NCBI GenBank assembly: GCA_037043015.1
Contig: CM073330.1
Span: 12,666,512-12,730,511, forward strand
Direction: 5' to 3'
DNA: 64,000 nt
DNA from: Bryum argenteum
Lineage: Eukaryota > Streptophyta > Bryopsida > Bryales > Bryaceae
A program made the position numbers and the translations under genes. Below the pieces are notes generated by a model that was given only the letters and a program-made list of their open reading frames with translations, had not been told where the DNA came from and did no database searches. Of the stretch, positions 46,568 through 58,100 are shown in pieces; position 1 is the stretch's first letter; each line of letters starts with the position of its first letter.

Positions 46568-46629
46568 CTGGAACCTTCTAGAAGGAAGTCTTTACGACCT
46601 TCTAGAAGCTAGTGTCTGGAACCTTCTAG
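46568..46629 (+). promoter_or_regulatory. Heat-shock-element cluster in the 5' LTR
   Basis: CTGGAACCTTCTAG at 46568-46581 and 46616-46629 fits the plant heat-shock element CTNGAANNTTCNAG at every fixed base. Near-matches (CCGGAACCTTCTAG) and several TTCTAGAA dyads follow up to the TATA box. Confidence 0.7.
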
Positions 46630-46755
46630 AAGCTAGTCTCCGGAACCTTCTAGAAGCATCCTAGCTGGTAAAAGTTCTAGAAGCATCCTAGCTGGTAGAA
46701 GTTCTAGAAGCATCCTAGCTAGTAGAAGTTCTAGAAGCTTCTTGGGTTCTAGAAG

Positions 46756-46763
46756 TATATATA
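46756..46763 (+). promoter_or_regulatory. TATA box in the 5' LTR
   Basis: TATATATA in GAAGTATATATAGGAG, directly downstream of the TTCTAGAA repeats and about 160 bp before the LTR end. Confidence 0.75.
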
Positions 46764-46950
46764 GGAGTCGAGGCTAAAGAGTTCTTCAGTCTCGACAACG
46801 CATCTCTTGGAGCTTTAGCCCACCTCTCTAGGTGTTATTCGTGTACTCTTCTTGTTAATCCAAGCTCTTGTCAGTTTTCGTTAGTTTCCAGATATTCTTG
46901 TCATCTGTTTTCGTGTCCCTGACAGTTTGTCGAGACTGCCTTCTCACAGA

Positions 46951-46959
46951 TATCAGAGC
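46951..46959 (+). other. Possible primer-binding site
   Basis: TATCAGAGC is part of the common plant initiator-tRNA-Met primer site (TGGTATCAGAGC), but it lies 26 bases after the LTR end instead of 0-5, and the leading TGG is AGA here. Either it is displaced or another tRNA is used. Confidence 0.35.
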
Positions 46960-47094
46960 TAGTCCCTTCTTGTTGGAGAGAGTGGATTACCCCTTTTCTT
47001 GGAGTCTTAAGGCGTTTTAGAGGTTGCAATATTGTTCTCTTGTCAAATTTTTTTCTTTTCATTTATAGATTTGGTCAAAGATCAAGACGTCAAT

Positions 47095-47830
47095 ATGGCT
47101 GAAAATTTGGAATCCAAATTGGACGCCATCATGAATGCTCTTGCTACGTTATCACAGAGACAAGCGGAGATAGAAGGAGCCATGGCAAGACTTCACAATG
47201 ATGGAGCATCCGGGATAACATCATCCAGGATTCACCAGTCTCAAGCTACTACACCAGAGGAGGCGACTACACCTTTAGTTCAACGAAACCCAATGATTCA
47301 ACAACGGAAGGAGCCTAGAGTTAGTCTTCCTGACAAGTTCGACGGAACGCGTTCCAAGTTTCGAGGTTTTGTCAACCAAACAGCCTGAACGATATCCAAC
47401 GGAGGAGGCGCGTGTTGGACTTGTTGGAACTCTGCTTACAGGACAAGCTCTGTCGTGGTTTGCCCCCTTGTTCGAGAAACGATCGCCAATTCTGAGCAAC
47501 TTTGAGACGTTCTTGGAAGCATTTACAGAAGCATTTGGCGAACATGACAAGGTTCGATGGGCTACAACAAAGATCCGATCACTACGACAAGGGACGCGCT
47601 CTGCATCAGTCTACGCATCAGATTTCAGACAACTGGCTAGTGACATCAACTGGGGCGAAGAAGCATTGGTGAGTCAGTTTTATTGGGATTTGAGGGATGA
47701 TGTGAAGGACCTACTTTTATCCCTTCCTGATCCACAAACGCTCAACGAAGCCATTAGCCAAGCTGTAAAGTGCGACAACCGTTTATTTCAGCGTCGTCAA
47801 GACCAGTGCCCAAAATACCAAACAAATCGC
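47095..47830 (+). pseudogene. Chromovirus gag, 5' part (frameshifted)
   Basis: Structural nucleocapsid/capsid gene. The frame starts MAENLESKLDAIMNALATLS with a coiled-coil-like N-terminus, then RVSLPDKFDGTRSKFRGFVN, the start of the Ty3 gag core. A frameshift near 47,380 moves it to QPERYPTEEARVGLVGTLLT, and the core then continues with WATTKIRSLRQGTRSASVYA and on to the insertion. The gene is then cut by the hAT-type element and resumes at 54,904. Confidence 0.85.
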
Positions 47831-47838
47831 TACACCAC
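47831..47838 (+). repeat. Target-site duplication of the nested hAT-type element, left
   Basis: TACACCAC, repeated exactly at 54896-54903. Eight bases is the hAT superfamily length. Confidence 0.97.
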
Positions 47839-47954
47839 CAGGGTTGTCAGGACGACCGGACCAGGGGGCGACCGGTCGACCATGGTCCGGTCGTCCTCAG
47901 CCCCTAGGACCTGTCGGTGACATAACGGGTTTTTTGGAATTTACCTGGGGTAAA

Positions 47955-48128
47955 TTACCGTCCGACCGGTGGCCGACCGCACCCCCGTCCGATCCTTGAC
48001 CAGCCGACCGCACCCCCGTCCGACCGCACCCCCGTCCGACCGTTTGACCGGCCGACCGCACCCCCGTCCGACGCTTCGACCGGCCGACCGGTGCCGGGAC
48101 CGGCGTTCCCTAGGCCGACCGGTGTGCG
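47955..48128. repeat. GC-rich subterminal repeats, left end of the nested element
   Basis: Tandem CCGACCGCACCCCCGT units and GGCCGACCG motifs. Confidence 0.8.
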
Positions 48129-48345
48129 GACCGGCAAGGTCGGCCGCCGATCGGGGTGACGACCGGCGAGGTCGGCCGCCGACCGGGGTGACGACCGGCG
48201 AGGTCGGCCGCCGACCGCTGTGGCGACCGGCGAGGTCGGCCGCCGACCGGGGTGACGACCGGCGAGGTCGGCCGCCGACCGCTGTGGCGACCGGCGAGGT
48301 CGGCCGCCGACCGCTGTGGCGACCGGCGAGGTCGGCCGCCGACCG
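48129..48345. repeat. 32-bp tandem repeat in the nested hAT-type element
   Basis: Units start GACCGGCRAGGTCGGCCGCC at 48129, 48161, 48193, 48225, 48257, 48289 and 48321 (the last is partial). Each contains the dyad GGTCGGCCGCCGACC. Related units lie at about 28,211-28,335. Confidence 0.85.
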
Positions 48346-48351
48346 GCGAGG

Positions 48352-49128
48352 TCGGCAAATCGGTCGGCGGCCGATGTGACTGCCTGCAGAAACTTGAAAT
48401 GCCCCTAACTTATTCAAAACTTATCAGAATCGAACATTTAAGATGTTTTTTGACATCTACAGAACATGTACATGCCAAAAAACATCTTAAACGTCCAATT
48501 TGGATACGTTTTGACAAAGTTATAGGCCTTTGAAGGTTGAACGGCCTTTGAAGGCCTATAACGTTGTCAAAACAAATCCACATTGTGCATTTAAGATGTT
48601 TTTTGGCATCTACATGTTCTGTAGATGTGAAAAATTATCTTAAATAAGCAATTCGGATAATTTTTGACGAAGTTATGGGCATTTGAAGTTTGAAGAGCTA
48701 ATGCAGGCAATCAGATCGACCTCCGACCGATGTGCCGACCGATTCAACGGCCGGCGACCGATTCGACGGCCATACCCGGTCGGCCCACCCAACCTTCTTC
48801 TTTCAACACCCCTTCTCTTCCTAACTTCCCTTCCTCCCTCCCCCTCCCAAATGCTTGACTTTCGTGACAAATGAAAGAATCGTTGAGACTTACTGTTTTA
48901 GGACATACAATCTAACATATATAGGCCTAATTGGGAAATTTTTGATACTTGTATTAATAGTCAAAAGAATGTCCGAAAGATTCTCTTGCAAGAAGGATCA
49001 TATTCCTAAAGGAGAAGCTCTAGAGTGACCTCCAAGACGGCCATATCTCAAATCTGCGAACAAATTTTTTTGAATTTGATTTTCGAATATCCAACCGTAT
49101 GATCTTGTTCATAACGGTTGAATTAGTT
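48352..49128 (+). repeat. Long inverted repeat 1, left arm
   Basis: About 780 bp, matching the reverse complement of 50,925-51,725 from TCGGCAAATCGGTCGG inwards to GGTTGAATTAGT. The 1.8 kb between the arms (49,129-50,924) is AT-rich with no gene. Arms of this length around a gene-less core resemble a foldback or non-autonomous Mutator-type element. Confidence 0.85.
48382..48709. repeat. Near-palindromic module 1
   Basis: A segment bounded by GCCTGCAG and TGCAGGCA that folds on itself: CTTGAAATGCCCCTAACTT at the left pairs with AAGTTATGGGCATTTGAAG at the right. Inner hairpins are of the type TTTAAGATGTTTTTTG...CCAAAAAACATCTTAAA. The centre is GGCCTTTGAAGG/CCTTTGAAGGCC. Confidence 0.85.
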
Positions 49129-50924
49129 TATGTCCAATGGTTGAATTTTTACTTTCTAGAAGTTTGGTGAGTTAGGAACCACATCCAATTTACAAAACCT
49201 CATTTGGAATCATAGATTGTTCACACCAAGCCTTCAAACACAAACGTGGCAAAGTTTTCTTAGTGTTAGAAAACTTACTATTAGGAGAAACTATTAGTAT
49301 TCTTCTTGAGTTATTAGTAGCCTTTTTCTATTTTATCATATAACATATAATATTAGCCAATCATATCAAATTTCAAGTACTAATAATAGAAAGTGTCATT
49401 TCTATTGATTTTTAAAGTTTTACCTTTTTTAATTCATTACAAAATGAATATTTACTATTTTAAGAAATTCAACCGTATCGATCTAATTTAAACATTAAAG
49501 TCTTCATATTGTTCTTAGAGAAAAACTTCATAAGGGTTAGGGAACTCACATTTCATAACACATCTAAGTTTTTATCCAAACCCCTCGGGCTTTTAGGGGT
49601 TAAATGCTCCCAACTCTCATATGTTAACTGAAAACATTATCAAAAGCATTAATAAGCTTTAAATGGTACTAATTGGATAGAAGATTAGTATTATATGAAT
49701 CCTACGATACCACCAACTTGTATATTCAAATATCTATCTACTATCCCTCGTATTTTAAATCTTGTTCACAATCTCTTACTCTCAATTTTAATTTATTATT
49801 TTTCAATTTTAATGAACATATCACCCCCCAAGATTTCTTAATCTTGGTCTTATTTTATTTAAATTGATATTTCTAAAGCTTGATTGATAACTAAATTTCA
49901 CATATCAACTTAAAGTAAAAAAATTCAATAATTAAATGGAAGCATTTAAAATCTTAATTTAAACCGTGAATAATTTTAAATTGTACTAAATGGATACTTT
50001 AACATACATATGTGGATAATATACATTCTATTTTACTTTTGAGAAAGTTGGAAGTTAATGCAATCTAATAATTGTAATAAATTGTCAAATTGTCCAATAG
50101 GCACAAACATTTACTGGAACGTGGTTTACGTAGTCTATAATCTATAAAAAACCCAAAATACTATGTGGTCTACGTATGAGAGATGGAGGTGATTTAGTAA
50201 TTACGACTTGTGTGAATAAGGTACAAAAGGGCATTAGTCACATTAGTCACAACCTACAAAAAATTAGATAGAATTGTGTCAGGTCCTTCTTGACATAGAT
50301 GAGGAAGAAGAGGAGAAAATCCAGCCAAGATAGCAAATTAGATTTGTTTAATTCCTACTCTATCCCTACCTTGTGTTTTAATTTCTATCTACCAACGCTA
50401 GTATTTTAAATCTTGTCCTAACCTCAACTTCTAATTTTGATTTATTGCCTTTCAATTTTAATTAACATGTAACCCTCCTATATAATGTAAATTTGTATGC
50501 TATTTTACTTAAAACTTTAATTTCAAAAGTTTGTCTTCTTGCCTTAATTGTCTTCTTAAATTCCCAATTTATTTAATTTTTTGAATTTGCAAGTATCTTC
50601 CTATTAAATATTTATGTTTTTTCTTTCCTTTGTAATTTACATCTAACGCCCCCTTCCCCCAAATTTCATTCCTTTGTTTCACTCTAACAACTTAATTTCG
50701 CACCACTCTCCAAAAACTAAAATTAAAAACTCAAAAATGAAACTATTAAGTTCAATAGTTTATGTGTATACCCATAAGTATACCCCTTAACCCATAAAGG
50801 AGAGTTTGACCCGAATCGGGTCGATTTGCTTGAAAAAGATATGATGTTTTTTACAAAAATTGAAACTTTGACTCAATATATCTCAAGATCCGTACAGTGA
50901 AATCTAATAAAAATTGATGGGTAG
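49129..50924. other. AT-rich spacer between arms of inverted repeat 1
   Basis: No gene or recognisable family. Open frames are short and AT-driven. Confidence 0.55.
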
Positions 50925-51725
50925 ACTAATTCAACCGTTATGAACAAGATCCTACGGTTGGATTTCCCAAAATCAAATTCAAAAAAAAAAAATTGTTTGC
51001 AGATTTGAGATATGGCCGTCTTGGAGGGCACTCTAGAGCTTCTCCTTTAGGAATATGATCCTTCTTGCAAGAGAATCTTTCGGACATTCTTTTGACTATT
51101 AATACAAGTATCAAAAATTTCCCAATTAGGCCTATAAATGTTAGATTGTACGTCCTAAAACAGTAAGTCTCAACGATCCTTTCATTTGTCACGAAAGTCA
51201 AGCATTTGGGAGGGGGAGGGAGGAAGGGAAGTTAGGAAGAGAAGGGGTATTGAAAGAAGAAGGTTGGGTGGGCCGACCGGGTGTGGCCGTCGAATCGGTC
51301 GCCGGCCGTTGAATCGGTCGGCACATCGGTCGGAGGCCGATCTGATTGCCTGCATTGGCTCTTCAAACTTCGAATGCCCATAACTTCGTCAAAAATTATC
51401 CGAATTGCTTATTTAAGATGTTTTTTCACATCTGCAAAACATGTAGATGCCAAAAAACATCTTAAATGCACAATTTGGATTAGTTTTGACAAAGTTATAG
51501 GCCTTCAAAGGCCGTTCAACCTTCAAAGGCCGTTCAACCTTCAAAGGCCTATAACTTTGTCAAAACGTATCCAAATTGGACGTTTAAGATGTTTTTTGGC
51601 ATGTACATGTTCTGTAGATGTCAAAAAACATCTTAAATGTTTGATTCGGATAAGTTTTGAATAAGTTAGGGGCATTTCAAGTTTCTGCAGGCAGTCACAT
51701 CGGCCGCCGACCGATTTGCCGACCG
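50925..51725 (-). repeat. Long inverted repeat 1, right arm
   Basis: Reverse complement of 48,352-49,128. It includes module 2 and the stretch CACGAAAGTCAAGCATTTGG that is mirrored at 48,850. Confidence 0.85.
51343..51697. repeat. Near-palindromic module 2 (reverse orientation)
   Basis: Same module as at 48,382 but inverted; slightly longer because the central AAAGGCCGTTCAACCTTC unit is duplicated. It serves as an arm for both inverted repeat 1 and inverted repeat 2. Confidence 0.85.
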
Positions 51726-52013
51726 ATCCAACGACCGCCGACCGATCCTACGGCCCACACCCGGTCGGCCTCTAGCACTCCCCTCTCTCCTTCTCCCCTC
51801 TCTCACTCACGAGCCCTTCCTCTCCTCTTCTTCAATGTATTCCTCCTCTTCAATGTATTTAAGAACTTTCTATTTCGAGGACCTGACATCATATTCTCAG
51901 CCTAATTCAAGGCATGGACCCACGTGCCATATTCTTTGGGGAATGTTACGAAGATTTTATTGTAATCTATGAGAATGTTTTATTTGAATAATCTTATGGG
52001 CTTGGATATGAAA
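51698..52013 (+). repeat. Long inverted repeat 2, inner left arm
   Basis: Matches the reverse complement of 53,803-54,111, with CCACACCCGGTCGGCC, GCATGGACCCACGTGCCATA and ATAATC. With the adjoining modules each arm is about 650 bp. Confidence 0.85.
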
Positions 52014-53802
52014 AATAGAAATTTTTATGTATAGGTCCACTTTGTTCATATGAATTTTAGTTTTCACTATTCATGAACCATTCGACATGCTCAACGAGTA
52101 AAACGTCCACATGTTTTCATAGAATTTGCAATTTCTTCATATTGACATATAATAATGAAAAAGAATGTGGTCTTTATTTTTTTACAAATTTAACCATCTT
52201 TTGTCTGCCTCGTAATGGGTCATTCTTTTTTTAAGGGTTGGAGTGAACATGTATTGGTGAAGAAAAATTGTAGTATTCCAAAATTATGTTACTTCACCTT
52301 TCAGTAGCAACTTGAAGTAAATTCTATGAAACGTATGGAATAAATTTAAGCATGCACTAAATTGGAAGGCTAATAGCATTCATACAATTGTGTGAAATAA
52401 ATAGATATATAAAATAAAACTTCCAATGTAAATTCGTATAACCCAAATTCAATAGACATGTGTATAAACTAGTATATGCTAATATTTGTTTTTCGAGTGC
52501 CTAATAGGATTCAAAGATTACATTTCTATAAGACTTTCCTATATGTATAACAAGTTACATAGTGGCAATGTGTAAACTTAGACTATGCATTTATCGTTTT
52601 TGGTCAATGTTCATAAGTTCCACACAAGAATGATTCTTTTCCACATTTATGGCCTATGTTATTTTTTGTTTATGTATAAAATGATCTATTTTTGAGTTTT
52701 TATTTTATCAATTCTTGTTATTACAAGAAACTCCATTTTGACATAATTTACATGTATATTGGAAATATTTGACAGTACAACTTACGGATTATATTTTAAA
52801 CGTTCAATATATTGCACCTTGTAATATTCTTTCATATAAAATTCTAATACTACATTACTTTATTAACAGACATCATGTACCCTATAATTTTTTTATAATA
52901 TATTTTTGTTAGCATTCTTGGATTATGATTAAACTTGAGTTTTATCTAAGTGTAAAGTTTTCTATTTATATTGCGTACATAATAATTTTTTATCTTCTCT
53001 AGTATGATTTCTCTTCACATTATAATTAGAATACTTTTTAAATGACTTATACAAATCAAATAAGAATTTGTTTCTATTGTCTATTATTCCATGATAATAA
53101 ATAATAATAATTTTAACCGAAGCCAAATAAAATTTCAAGAAACTACTAGTTTTATAATATATAGCATTGGAATATTAGTATACTTGTTCCTATAGTTGTA
53201 GACTCATATGTTATTTTAATACGCAATTGGATAATATTAACTTCAATTGATTGATATGGCGATCAAATTTGTATTGAATAAGAATATTCTTTGTAGAAGC
53301 CTCTTCTTAGCCTCAATTAGATACTTTCTATTCATCTTGTTCGATCCCTATAATATTAAGCATTTTTGTCAAAGGACTTTAAAAACTTACACTCAAATAC
53401 TAAATGCCCCCCGGGTTGAATTTGAATATGAGGCATGTTCCTAAAATTCCTTCTTTGGACAAAAGGAAAGAAAAGGTAATTTTAAATACACAAAATGTAA
53501 AGATCTTTATATTTTCTTTTTACAGTTGTAAAACTATAATATGCGTTAAATAGTAAGTAACATCTTATTGATCTTCATTATTAGAGTATGTGAATTATTG
53601 AGAAATTAGCAAAAGTGGCTTGAGTCTAGTTTATGTCTTAGTTCAAATAGAGAGACTTTAATTCCTAAAGATCCTTGATGCAAAATTGCCTATATTCTCC
53701 ACAATAATATTCTTCTACTTGAGGCCTAAAAAGCCTCAATTCAAGCATTATATAGAAGACTCAACCGTAGGATCTTAAGGTCACATGTCAAATTTCAACC
53801 TT
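52014..53802. other. AT-rich spacer between arms of inverted repeat 2
   Basis: No gene recognised; very AT-rich. Confidence 0.55.
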
Positions 53803-54111
53803 TCATATATCTCCAAGGCCATATGATTATTCAAATAAAACATTCTCATAGATTACAATAAAATCTTCTTAACATTCCCCAAAGAATATGGCACGTGGGT
53901 CCATGCCTTGAATTAGGCAAAGAATTTAATGTCTGATCCCCAAAATAGAAAGTTCATAAATGCGTTCAAGGAGAGGAAGAAGAGGAGAGAAAGGGCTTGT
54001 GAGTGAGAGAGGGGAGAGGGAGAGAGGGGAGTGCTAGAGGCCGACCGGGTGTGGGCCGTAGGATCGGTCGGCGGTCGTTGGATCGGTCGGCAAATCGGTC
54101 GGCGACCGATG
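53803..54111 (-). repeat. Long inverted repeat 2, inner right arm
   Basis: Mirror of 51,698-52,013, running directly into module 3. Confidence 0.85.
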
Positions 54112-54448
54112 TGACTGCCTGCAGAAACTTGAAATGCCCCTAACTTAGTCAAAAATTATCCGAATCAAACATTTAAGATGTTTTTTGACATCTACAGAAC
54201 ATGTACATGCCAAAAAACATCTTAAACGTCCAATTTGGATACGTTTTGACAAAGTTATAGGCCTTTGAAGGTTGAACGGCCTTTGAAGGCCTATAACTTT
54301 GTCAAAACTAATCCACATTGTGCATTTAAGATGTTTTTTGGCATCTACATGTTCTGTAGATGTCAAAAAACATCTTAAATAAGCAATTCGGATAATTTTT
54401 GACGAAGTTATGGGCATTTGAAGTTTAAAGAGCCACTGCAGGCAGTCA
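54112..54448. repeat. Near-palindromic module 3
   Basis: Same orientation as module 1, with which it is nearly identical over CTGCAGAAACTTGAAATGCC and onwards. It ends CACTGCAGGCAGTCAGATCG. Confidence 0.85.
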
Positions 54449-54895
54449 GATCGACCACCGACCGATCCGACGGCCTTGCCGACCGCCGACCGCCACGGCG
54501 ACGGCCAGCCCGACCCCCGACCGCCACGGCGACGGCCAGCCCGACCCCCCGATCTGTCGGCCGCGACCGGATCCGACGGCCGTCGGGCATGCGGACGGCG
54601 GCCCGATCCAACGGCCCGCAAGCGCCTGGAATTGATCAGACGACCATGATTTCATCATGGTCGGCCGCCGTCCGATCCGACGGAGCGACCGGAGGTCGGT
54701 CGGCCGACCGGGATCAAATTTTGACGGCTGAGATGTAGCCAGGTGGATGATCCAACGGCCCCGAAGTTACCAGGGGACCGGGTAACTCCCATTTTACCCC
54801 CGGACCACGGTCCTGGACTATGGTCCCGGCGACATAGTCCGAACTACGTCCGCGGACTAGGTTTACCCCAAACGTCGACCGATTTGACAACCCTG
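54449..54895. repeat. GC-rich subterminal region, right end of the nested element
   Basis: CCGACCG repeats with a tandem CCGCCACGGCGACGGCCAGC unit, then GGTAACTCCCATTTTACCCC, GACTATGGTCCCGGCGACAT and the terminal TGACAACCCTG. Confidence 0.85.
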
Positions 54896-54903
54896 TACAC
54901 CAC
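54896..54903 (+). repeat. Target-site duplication of the nested hAT-type element, right
   Basis: TACACCAC, identical to 47831-47838; gag resumes with ACGAGTATG. Confidence 0.97.
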
Positions 54904-55092
54904 GAGTATGTTGACAAACAATTCGAGTTCTCATTCGGAGGCAGAAGCCATGCAAATCGACGCAGCGTGTCGTAACTCTTACTCCGGAAGAGAAGAAACG
55001 GCGTATGGAAGAAGGACTCTGTTTGTCTGCGCGAGAGAAGAAGGCCACAAGGTTGGAAATTGCCCCAAGAAGCGAAACCGGAGCACTCGTTA
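54904..55092 (+). pseudogene. Chromovirus gag, 3' part with decayed zinc knuckle
   Basis: Continuation of gag. AREEGHKVGNCPKK is the end of a CCHC zinc knuckle, but an indel has put the first cysteines (GLCLSAR) in another frame. The nucleic-acid-binding motif is thus broken. Confidence 0.75.
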
Positions 55093-55189
55093 AGACTAGA
55101 GAGTGCGGTGATCCCGAAAACGACGATCTTGCCACCACACAGAGGAACCGTGCGGGCCGGACGATTCAATGCCGCGACAACAATCGTGT

Positions 55190-58100
55190 TCCTCTTTCTC
55201 TACCTAACCCGCCCATTGTTTTACAATTCCCTTGTCTCTTGGTCCTCAAAAACACAAAACTTTAGCGCTATTAGATTCGAGAGCATCTACTTGTTTTTAG
55301 ATGAAGAATTTCTTTAGCGCCACAGATTCGTCTAGTATGTAAATCCAAGCCTGTTCATGTAGAGGTGATAGATGGACGACCTTTATTGTCCAGCGATGTC
55401 ACCCAATCGAATCCTATACTATATAGAGGTGGCGTTTAAGGACCATAGTAGTTACGTTGTTTTTAATGTCATTAGAACCCCGTCAAACCCTATCATCCTA
55501 GGTCTCTCCTGGTTAGAACAACATAACCCTACCATAGATTGGAAGTTGCGGAAAATGACTTTTTTCAAAGAACATTCCAAGAGCCAACCTAGTAGACATC
55601 CCAAAATAGGGAAACCATTGTTTATTGGAGCAAGGGCGTTAAACGGTCATCCAAAGAAGGAGACACCTTCGTCATCTATCGCAAATTTCAACTAGCAAGG
55701 AGAAGAATTCGACGGCAAACATACCAGAGCAATACAAGGATTTTGAGGACGTGTTTCAAAAGAAGAACGCGGACATGCTACCGGAGCATCGGCCATACAA
55801 CTGTGCCATAGACCTGCTAGAAGGAGCACAACCGCCTTTTGGCCCAATCTACAATCTCTCTCAAACGGAGTTAGCGGAGTCGAAAAATACATTGACGAGA
55901 ATCTAGCGAAGAACTTCATTCGTCATTCAAAGTCGCCAGCTGGGGCACCGATCTTGTTCGTAAAGAAGAAGGATGGCTCCTTGCGAATGTGCGTGGATTA
56001 TCGAGGCCTCAACAAGGTAACTAAGAAAAATCGTTACCCGTTACCCTTGATCTCTAGCCTCTTGGAGCAGCTCGGGCGTGCAAAGATCTTTACAAAAATT
56101 GATCTGAGGGGAGCTTACAACCTCGTGCGGATCAAGGAAGGAGATGAATGGAAGACAAATGTTCCGTTAAAGGTATGGCCATTTTGAATATAATGTCATG
56201 CCTTTTGGCCTTACCAATGCCCCTACATTTTTTCCAACACACATGATGAATGACATCTTTCGGGAGTACCTTGACGACTTTGTTGTCATCTATCCTGGAT
56301 GACATCCGATATTTTCCAAAAACGAAGAGGAGCACGAAGCGCGCGTCATTTAGTCCTCGAGAAACTACGAGAACGAGGACTCTACGCCAAGATGGAGAAG
56401 TGCCTATTCCACCAAACCGAGATGGAGTTTCTAGGATTCATTGCGACTACAAACGGCTTGAAGATGGACCCCAAGAAGGTGGAAGCAATTATATCCTGGG
56501 AGGTTCCGAAGACGGTTAGAGACGTACAATGTTTTCTTGGATTTGCTAACTTCTATCGGATCTTCATCAAGAATTATTCTCGAGTCGCTGCTCCACTCAC
56601 CCGATTGACGTGTAAGGACAAGCTAGAATGGGGACCTCAAGCCGAACGAGCATTTCAAGATCTCAAGACGGCGTTTACTACGGCTCCAGTCCTGCTACAC
56701 ACCCCGACTTTCAAAGGCCTTCTTTTGGGGACCGATGCTTGATTTTGCTTTGGGAGCCGTACTTTCACGAGATGGGCGCAGACGGGAGGCTTCATCCAGG
56801 TTGTGTGTTTATTCTCGGAAGTTCTCTGCATGGAAATTAACTACGAAATCCACGATAAGGAACTCCTTGCCATAGTGGATTCCTTCCAAGAGTGGAGACA
56901 CTTTCTCGGCGCGCACAGATCCGGTGACCGTATACACAGCGGATCACAAGAATTTGGAGTACTTCATGTCGGCTCGAATCTTGAATCGACGCTGCTCGGT
57001 GGAATATGTCGTTGTCGCGATTTGATTTTGTTATCACCTATCGGCTGGGAAGCGGCAAGGACTATCGGATGCATTATCGAGAGATCGTATCTCACGCCTA
57101 AGACTGGAGAAGAAGCATTTGATCAACAATGCACCACATTGTTGAAACCGAGCATTTTAGAATTTGCGGTCTTTGTCGTGCCAATTGATGCGGACTTTCT
57201 CGACTGCGACGCATCAGTAACAACCAAAGATTCTGTAGCTCTTGAGATCAAGAAGCGTGCCGATAATGACAAGTTCAAGGTGGAGAGAGATCTTTTGTAT
57301 TTTGAAGAGCGATTATATATTCCAAAGGGACCAACACGACTTCAAGTTCTCCAATCTCGCCACGACTTTCCAGCAGCAGGACATTTTGGATACAACAAGA
57401 CATTGGAGCTTATTTCGCGAGATTTTTGGTGGCCTCAAATGTGGAAGGATGTGAATGAGTTTGTCCTCTCTTGTGATATTTGTTCAAGGTCAAAGAACCC
57501 TCGGCATCGCCCCTATGGACTTCTGCAGCCATTGCCTATTCCGCATCGACCATGGTCTTCAGTTTCCATGGACTTCATTACGGACCTGCCGCCTTCAAAC
57601 TCGTTCGACAGCATCTTTGTTGTGGTGGATCGGCTTACAAAAATGGTGCATTTTATTCCTTGCAAGAAGACATCGTCAAGCGAGGACACAGCAAGACTTT
57701 TCTTGATAATGTATATCGTTATCATGGCTTGCCAGATGACATCGTGTCGAATCGAGGAACTCGGTTCGTCTCTAAATTCTGGAGATCTCTTTTCGAGATT
57801 TTGAAGGTGGATATCAAGCTTTCTTCAGCCTTTCATCCTCAAACTGACGGTCAGACGGAACGGGTAAATCAAGTCTTGGAGCAGTATCTACGCTGCACCA
57901 TCAACTACCAGCAAGACGATTGGGCCGAATATCTACCGTTTGCCGAGTTTGCGTACAACAACACCCTTCATGCGTCGTCTCAACAAACACCGTTTTTTGC
58001 CAATTATGGATACCATCCGAAACTTGATTTGTTAAATCCAGTGGCCAATAACAACCCGGCAGCAGAAGGCTTTGTGAGACAGCTATCGGAGCTTCAAGCT

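Larger units (their letters stand above)
46551..46924 (+). repeat. 5' LTR of the chromovirus
   Basis: 374 bp, 83 bp shorter than the 3' LTR because it has fewer CTTCTAGAAG-type repeats. U3 is a run of TTCTAGAA-containing units followed by a TATA box and the transcribed part GGAGTCGAGGCT. Confidence 0.95.
47839..54895. mobile_element. 7.06-kb non-autonomous hAT-type element nested in gag
   Basis: Terminal inverted repeats are CAGGGTTGTCA and TGACAACCCTG, with an 8-bp target duplication on both sides, so both ends are certain. The CAGGG start fits the hAT superfamily. Subterminal regions have CCGACCG repeats and GGGGTAAA/TTTACCCC motifs shared with the 28,063-45,811 complex. No transposase or any other recognisable gene is inside. 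The interior consists of three near-palindromic modules and AT-rich spacers. It presumably moved with transposase supplied by a relative such as the one now broken at 28.6 kb. Confidence 0.92.

Noticed and set aside
47941..48417. Frames of 158 and 136 codons on opposite strands
   Set aside because: Both are made by the 32-bp GC-rich tandem repeat; Arg/Pro/Asp-rich and without any domain.
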